From positions 124,001 to 188,000 of the forward strand of contig CAYUSB010000009.1 in the NCBI GenBank assembly GCA_964447205.1: a stretch of DNA of 64,000 nucleotides, written 5' to 3'. Source of the DNA: JAEUKH01 sp964447205 (GTDB lineage: Bacteria; Myxococcota_A; Polyangia; Polyangiales; Ga0077539). The notes under the pieces were generated by a model that was not told the DNA's origin, did no database searches, and worked only from the letters and a program-made list of their open reading frames with translations. Position 1 is the first letter of the stretch. Each line of letters begins with the position of its first letter. The position numbers and the translations under genes were made by a program. This document shows, one piece after another, positions 59,233-64,000 of the stretch.

Positions 59233-61760
59233 CACCCGGGACACGGGGCCCGGGCCGGGGCGGAGCTGTTGTTGTCGCTGCGGCACTCGCGGAAGGTCGG
59301 GCGCATGGGGTCGACCACGATGCGGGCCACGAAGGTCCCCTCGGGGTTGGCCGTCGGAGGCGCCCGAAACCGCACGGTCTCGACGGCCCCCGGGAAGAGG
59401 GCCCCCGTGGTGACCCCTTGCCCGAGGCGGGTGTCGGTCCCGTCGCGTCCGCGCTCGAAGAAGGCCACCACCACCCCCGCGGGCAGGGTGGCCTCCCCGA
59501 GGTTACGCACCGCGGCCATGAGCTCGGGCGGGGCCGCGCAGCCCACCGACAGGGTGACCGTGGCGTCGGGGGCGGCGAAGAGGCCCGACTGCTGCACGTT
59601 CTGACGGAAGTTGTTGAGCCAGGGAAGGGTCCAGTTGCGCCGCTCGCGCCGCGGGATCTGGCCGTCGTACGCAGGGCCCGTGCAGGCCTCGTCGCCCGCG
59701 AGGCAGATGTTGGTGACGTGATAGGTGTGCTGGTTCCACAGGGGGCGGGTCCCGACCCAACTGCGGGCCCGGTCGCGGTAGACCCGCACGCCGCGGTACG
59801 CCGTGGCCCCGGCGGGAGGACGCCAGGCGGGGCGCCCGGTGGCGACGTCGGCGACGTTCCAGGGAGCCTCGTTGCAGCGCCAGCCCATGGCGCTCGGGTC
59901 GGCCCCGTTGGACACGGCCACGATCTCGGCCCGTCCGTCGCCGTCTACGTCGGCCACCACCGAGGCCTCGGTTCCGGTGAAGGAGGTGGTCAGGCCCGTC
60001 CATCGTACGGCCCCCGTACGACCGTCGAAGACCCACACAAAACACTCGTCGGCGTAGATGACCTCCGCGGCCCCGTCGCCCTCGAAGTCGAAGACCGTCG
60101 ACCCCGTGACCGAGCTGCTCAGGTCGTGGTTGGCCGCCCGCCACAACAGGCGCAGGGTGTTGCGCGCGAAGTCGGGCTTGAGCACGGCATAGAAGTTGGC
60201 CTGGGCCACCCCCACCTCGGGCCATCCGTCTCCGTCGAAATCGGCCACCGTCGGCGGCCCTCCCGCGCCCATCCCCGGCAGGGCCGCGGGCCCGAGCCGG
60301 GTCGCCCCCGTGGCCCCGTCGAGCACATAGGCTGACCCGTTCGCCACCAGGACCACCTCGGGCCGACCGTCCCGGTCGAGGTCGGCCACGGCCACAAACC
60401 CGTCGGGCAGGTCGTTGCGGTGCCACAAGACCGTCCCATCCGACCGCAGGGCCATCCGTCCCACCAGGAGCTCGAGGTTGCCGTTGGCCGCTCCGTCGAG
60501 GTCGACGAAGGTGCTGAGGGCGCTCGATGCGTTGGGCCCGAAGGCTCCCGTGGCCGTAAACCGATGGGTGAGCCTTCCTCCGGCGGTCGTAAACACCGCG
60601 GGCCCGAAGGCCACCTCCGGGGCCCCGTCGCCCTCCATGTCCGCGAGGGCCAGGCCGCCCCCCCAACCAAACGCGTTGGTCTCGGCCCCGGGAACGGGCC
60701 GGTCGCTCACCATCCGGGTCCGCCCCGCGGCGTCGAGGACCACGATGTGCCCGCGGCTGTCGACCGCCACGATGTCCATGACCCGGTCGTTGTCGACGTC
60801 CCCGAGGGCCACCGAGACGCCCGCGAAGCCCACCGCCCCCATGCCCGGGGTGCGCACCGACAACAGGTCCGCCCCCGTCCGTCCGTCGACCACCCGAAGA
60901 ACCCCCGTGGTGCAGGCCGTAGGGGTCGTGGCCGTACACTGGCAACACGTCCCGAGGCCCGTGGTGGCGTGCACCGAACGGCCCGACACAAACACCACCG
61001 CCGGCGGATCGAGGCCGTCAACCCGGCCGTCGCAGTTGGCGTCGTAGACCCGCCCCACCGCAGGGGTCGACCACACGTCCACGTGCTCGGGGGCCACCGC
61101 CGGAGCCCGGGGCTGACCCCAACTCCAGGCCAGCTCGGCGTTGAGGGCCCCGACCGGGGGCCGAAACTCGCAGCGCGACACGCACCCCGCCGCGCCTCCG
61201 TCCGCCCCTGCGTCGACCCCGGCGTCCCCCTCGGGGCAACGCGCAGGCCGGGCGAGGCAGCGACCCGGGGACGGCAGGGCGGCCGTACACACCCGTCCCC
61301 CGGCGTCGCGTGGGCCCGCGTCGGCGACCCCCCCGTCGGCCGTGGAGTCTGCGAGGGCCGACTCGCAGTACGACCCCGCCGGGCAGTCGTCGGCGGTGCG
61401 ACAGGCGGCCCCCGGGGTCACGCAGGCGTTGGCGTAACACCGCTGCCCCACCCCGCAGCAGGCGTCACCGCAGGCCCGGGCCACGGGGCAACACGACCCC
61501 GCCCGGCACACGCCCCCCGGACAGGCCGACCCCTCGCGGCATCCTCCCCCGACGTCGGGGCTGGCATCGAAGGCTCCGACGTCGGCTCCGGCGTCCGCCC
61601 GGCCGCCATCGCTCGCGGCGTCGACGCGGGCGTCCTCAGGGAGCGTGTTGCCGCTGTCGCGCAGGGAGCAGCCTCCGTCGGGGCAGAAGGGCTCCGGGGT
61701 GGGTTCGGCCTCCACGCAGGCCGCCAACACCGCCACTACCCAGATCGTCGCGCGTCGCAC
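59232..61760 (-). CDS. FG-GAP/VCBS-repeat lipoprotein with Cys-rich head
   Basis: 842 aa from GTG 61760. Lipobox LAAC (about residue 15). A Cys-rich region (CREGSACPGGVCRAGSCCPV) and an Asp/Ala linker follow. From about residue 230 to 650 there are integrin-alpha-type FG-GAP repeats with Ca-binding loops: DANCDGRVDG, DVDNDRVMD, DLDRDGRPE, DFDGDGWPE and DVDGDGRAE. The C-terminal 120 residues (VTLSVGCAAPPELMAAVRNLGEATLP) look like a CARDB/Ig-like domain. It is a surface adhesin-like protein. The Rieske oxygenase start overlaps its stop. Confidence 0.8.
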   Translation of the reverse strand: MRRATIWVVAVLAACVEAEPTPEPFCPDGGCSLRDSGNTLPEDARVDAASDGGRADAGADVGAFDASPDVGGGCREGSACPGGVCRAGSCCPVARACGDACCGVGQRCYANACVTPGAACRTADDCPAGSYCESALADSTADGGVADAGPRDAGGRVCTAALPSPGRCLARPARCPEGDAGVDAGADGGAAGCVSRCEFRPPVGALNAELAWSWGQPRAPAVAPEHVDVWSTPAVGRVYDANCDGRVDGLDPPAVVFVSGRSVHATTGLGTCCQCTATTPTACTTGVLRVVDGRTGADLLSVRTPGMGAVGFAGVSVALGDVDNDRVMDIVAVDSRGHIVVLDAAGRTRMVSDRPVPGAETNAFGWGGGLALADMEGDGAPEVAFGPAVFTTAGGRLTHRFTATGAFGPNASSALSTFVDLDGAANGNLELLVGRMALRSDGTVLWHRNDLPDGFVAVADLDRDGRPEVVLVANGSAYVLDGATGATRLGPAALPGMGAGGPPTVADFDGDGWPEVGVAQANFYAVLKPDFARNTLRLLWRAANHDLSSSVTGSTVFDFEGDGAAEVIYADECFVWVFDGRTGAVRWTGLTTSFTGTEASVVADVDGDGRAEIVAVSNGADPSAMGWRCNEAPWNVADVATGRPAWRPPAGATAYRGVRVYRDRARSWVGTRPLWNQHTYHVTNICLAGDEACTGPAYDGQIPRRERRNWTLPWLNNFRQNVQQSGLFAAPDATVTLSVGCAAPPELMAAVRNLGEATLPAGVVVAFFERGRDGTDTRLGQGVTTGALFPGAVETVRFRAPPTANPEGTFVARIVVDPMRPTFRECRSDNNSSAPARAPCPG

Positions 61761-61804
61761 GCCCGCAGCAAACCCCGTTCGGGTGCTGGCGTCAACGTAG
61801 GCCC

Positions 61805-64000
61805 TCAGCCTGCGCCGCCGAGGAGGGCGTCGAGGTCGTCCTCGGTCAGGGCCTGGAGGGGCCCTACGCTCTCGGCGATCACGGCCTCGGCGAGCTCACG
61901 TTTGCGAGCCTTGAGGGCCTGGATCTTCTCCTCCACCGTGCCCTTGGCCACGAGGCGATAGACCGTCACGGCCCGGCGTTGCCCGATGCGATGGGCCCGG
62001 TCGGTGGCCTGGTCTTCGACGGCGGGGTTCCACCAGGGGTCGAGGTGGATCACGGTGTCGGCGGCCGTGAGGTTGAGCCCCGTCCCCCCGGCCTTGAGCG
62101 AGATGAGAAACAGGGTGGCCGTGCCCTCTTGAAACTTCGTCACCACCGCGTCGCGGTTGACGGTCGAGCCGTCGAGGTAGACGTACGACACCCCGAGCCG
62201 GTCGAGGTCGGCCCGCCACAGCGTCAGAAGCTCCACAAACTGCGAGAACACCAGGGCCTTTCGCCCCTCCGCCACCAGGGCCTCGACCAGCTCCAGGAAG
62301 GCCTCGCGTTTGCCGCTCGCATCGGCCGGGGACTTCGGGTCGACCAGCCTTGGGTCGCAGGCCATCTGCCGAAGCCGCAGGAGGGCCGTCAAGACCGCCA
62401 GGCCGCTCCGATTGAGGCCCTGGGTGGCCACCTTCTGCTGGACCTCCTCGCGGACGATCCGGGCCAGGGCGTCGTACTGCCGCCGCTGCTTGTCGGTGAG
62501 GAGCACCTCGCGGGTGATCTCCTCCTTCGGCGGAAGGTCTTGAAGCACCTCGCGTTTGGTGCGACGCAGCACGAAGGGCCGCACCATGGCCCGCAGCCTC
62601 TGGGCCTCGGGGCCTCGGGGGTCGAGGCTCACGGGGCGCTCGTACCGTGATTGAAACGACCGCAGGGTGCCCAGCATCCCGGGGTTGACCAGGTCGACCA
62701 GGGCCCACAGCTCGGCGAGGCGGTTTTCGACCGGGGTCCCGGTGAGGGCCAGGGCCGCGTTGGACTCCAGCTCGCGGGCGGCCTGGGCCGTCTGGGCCCC
62801 GGCGTTTTTGATCTGCTGGGCCTCGTCGAAGATCACCGTGCGGAATTTCACCTCCTTCAAGAGGTCGATGTCCCGGCGGAGGAGGGCGTAGGTGGTCACC
62901 ACCAGGTCGTGGCTGGCGATGGTCTCGGGGTCGCGCTCGCGTTGGCCCCCGTGCAGGAGCAGGGTGCGGAGCGACGGGGTGAAGCGCCCGGCCTCGCGCA
63001 GCCAGTTGGTGGCGACGCTGGTCGGGGCCACCACGAGGTTGGGAGCAGGTCCGTCGAGGTCGCGGCGCCACAGGAGGAACCCCAGGGCCGTGATGGTCTT
63101 GCCGAGGCCCATGTCGTCGGCCAGGACCCCGCCCACCCCGAGGCGATGCAGAAACTGCAACCACGCGAGGCCCTCGACCTGGTAGGGCCGCAGGGTCGCC
63201 GAGAGCCCGGCCGGGACCTCGGCCTCGCCCTCGAAGCGCAACGAGCGCACCCGCTCGCGCAGCCGGGCCACGGCCTCATCGACGGTGGCCGTCACCCCCA
63301 TCTCGCCCCAGGCCGCGAGGCGCCCGAGCTGGTGCACCTTGAGCTTCGCACGGAGGGTGTTGCCCGAGGATTTCGCCCCGGCGAGCTCGTCGCTCTCGGC
63401 CAGGAGCTGGGCGGCCTCGTGACCGATCTCGGCGAGGGTTCCGTCGTCGAGGGCGAACCATTTCCGTTTGTTGCGCAGGGCCGCCCGCAGGGCCTCCACG
63501 TCGGCCGGGTGATCGCCCGCGGTGAAGCTCAGGTCGGCGTCGAGGAGCCCCGCCACGAGCTGAACCCGGGCGGCCACCTGCACGGCCGACCGGACCACCA
63601 CCCGATCGAGCCCCGGGGCGAACAAGACTTCCAGGCCGGGGCCCGCCGCGGCCCGCAGTTGGGGAAGGCCCCTCGACCAGAAGGTGGCCGCGTCCTCGTC
63701 GACGGCGACGAAGGCCCCGAGCTCGGCGTCGTAGGGCAGCCCGAGGGCTTCGAGGTGGGCGAGGTGGTCGCGTTCGGCGTCGAGGTCGCGGCTGGCGTCG
63801 TCGGGGGTGACCGCGACGGCTCCGGGCCCGAGGGGCACCGTACGCGAGGGATAGTTGGCCTCCAGGCGCACCCTCACCGCCAGCGGAACCCCCTCCACCC
63901 GCAGCCGAAACCGCGCCTCCTCCTGGGGCGGGAGCCCCACGGTCTCGGGCCGCGGCATCCGAACCCGCCCCCGCAGGGCCCGGGCCAACATCTCCCAGGT
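61805..64000 (-). CDS. SNF2-family DNA-dependent ATPase/helicase (5' end outside window)
   Basis: 731 residues are visible. The frame is open to the window edge (TWE precedes the ATG at 63991), and SNF2 proteins usually have longer N-termini, so it is treated as partial. Motifs: DDMGLGKTI (Walker A), IFDEAQQIKN (DEAQ box), TGTPVENRLAELW, VFSQFVELL, ISLKAGGTGLNL and DPWWNPAVEDQATDRAHRIGQ. This is the RapA/SNF2 HepA-like group, which translocates on DNA or remodels nucleoprotein complexes. It is the last gene in the window; the FG-GAP gene starts 44 bases after it on the same strand. Confidence 0.9.
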   Translation of the reverse strand, partial: TWEMLARALRGRVRMPRPETVGLPPQEEARFRLRVEGVPLAVRVRLEANYPSRTVPLGPGAVAVTPDDASRDLDAERDHLAHLEALGLPYDAELGAFVAVDEDAATFWSRGLPQLRAAAGPGLEVLFAPGLDRVVVRSAVQVAARVQLVAGLLDADLSFTAGDHPADVEALRAALRNKRKWFALDDGTLAEIGHEAAQLLAESDELAGAKSSGNTLRAKLKVHQLGRLAAWGEMGVTATVDEAVARLRERVRSLRFEGEAEVPAGLSATLRPYQVEGLAWLQFLHRLGVGGVLADDMGLGKTITALGFLLWRRDLDGPAPNLVVAPTSVATNWLREAGRFTPSLRTLLLHGGQRERDPETIASHDLVVTTYALLRRDIDLLKEVKFRTVIFDEAQQIKNAGAQTAQAARELESNAALALTGTPVENRLAELWALVDLVNPGMLGTLRSFQSRYERPVSLDPRGPEAQRLRAMVRPFVLRRTKREVLQDLPPKEEITREVLLTDKQRRQYDALARIVREEVQQKVATQGLNRSGLAVLTALLRLRQMACDPRLVDPKSPADASGKREAFLELVEALVAEGRKALVFSQFVELLTLWRADLDRLGVSYVYLDGSTVNRDAVVTKFQEGTATLFLISLKAGGTGLNLTAADTVIHLDPWWNPAVEDQATDRAHRIGQRRAVTVYRLVAKGTVEEKIQALKARKRELAEAVIAESVGPLQALTEDDLDALLGGAG

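Overview
The window is very GC-rich bacterial DNA that most resembles a Myxococcota (delta-proteobacterial, Polyangia/Sandaracinaceae-like) chromosome. The signs are two proteins with MYXO-CTERM-like tails, more than ten predicted lipoproteins, long Asp-Ala-Gly / Asp-Thr-Gly / Asp-Ala-Pro linkers, cysteine-rich repeat lipoproteins, a giant kinase-TPR protein and many two-component genes. The assignment is inferred from gene content only. No rRNA, tRNA, CRISPR array or complete insertion sequence was recognised.

Layout. 0-9.6 kb is an envelope region: a TPR lipoprotein, a sulfatase-fold lipoprotein, Cys-rich and VWA lipoproteins, a Flp-like pilin and a Tat/lipobox Rieske protein. 9.6-9.8 kb holds the first copy of a 159-bp element with 34-bp terminal inverted repeats; the second copy is at 22.2 kb. 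9.8-19 kb has a histidine phosphatase, two giant paralogous Cys-rich lipoproteins in tandem and an Fn3-like MYXO-CTERM protein. 19.1-21.7 kb is HrpB. 22.6-25.0 kb is a PaeR7I/XhoI-type restriction-modification locus whose nuclease carries a one-base frameshift while the methyltransferase is intact. 25-27.3 kb encodes a polar amino acid ABC transporter with a fused binding protein and permease. 27.3-34.8 kb is mixed: DUF924, an ECF sigma factor with a membrane partner, a pentapeptide-repeat protein, a second VWA lipoprotein, a CPBP protease and a MopE/lamin-tail-like lipoprotein.

36.4-45.2 kb is a four-gene, same-strand cluster: a 1775-aa kinase-TPR protein, a zinc-ribbon pseudokinase, a VWA protein and a divergent adenylosuccinate-synthetase paralogue (the canonical purA lies at 52.2 kb). 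On the opposite strand, 50.7-45.2 kb carries a receiver-histidine kinase, a PilZ-like/PhcB-like methyltransferase and a multi-pass hybrid histidine kinase. Its composition recalls the phcBSRQ quorum-sensing operon of Ralstonia. These two clusters are the best candidates for an undescribed system.

50.9-64 kb contains a CDP-alcohol phosphotransferase fusion, purA, a lipoprotein NUC-type nuclease, a 5'-truncated and an intact Uma2-family gene, an orphan 494-aa gene, a Rieske oxygenase translationally coupled to an FG-GAP lipoprotein, and the 3' part of a SNF2 helicase.

Two window-wide observations. Many genes without a Shine-Dalgarno sequence have a TAnnnT/C hexamer 6-11 bases before the start codon, which suggests leaderless transcripts. 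Some regions (the 10.5-18.9 kb lipoproteins, the restriction nuclease and the 56.3-57.8 kb orphan) have few GGCC tetramers compared with the GGCC-dense core genes, which suggests different ancestry.
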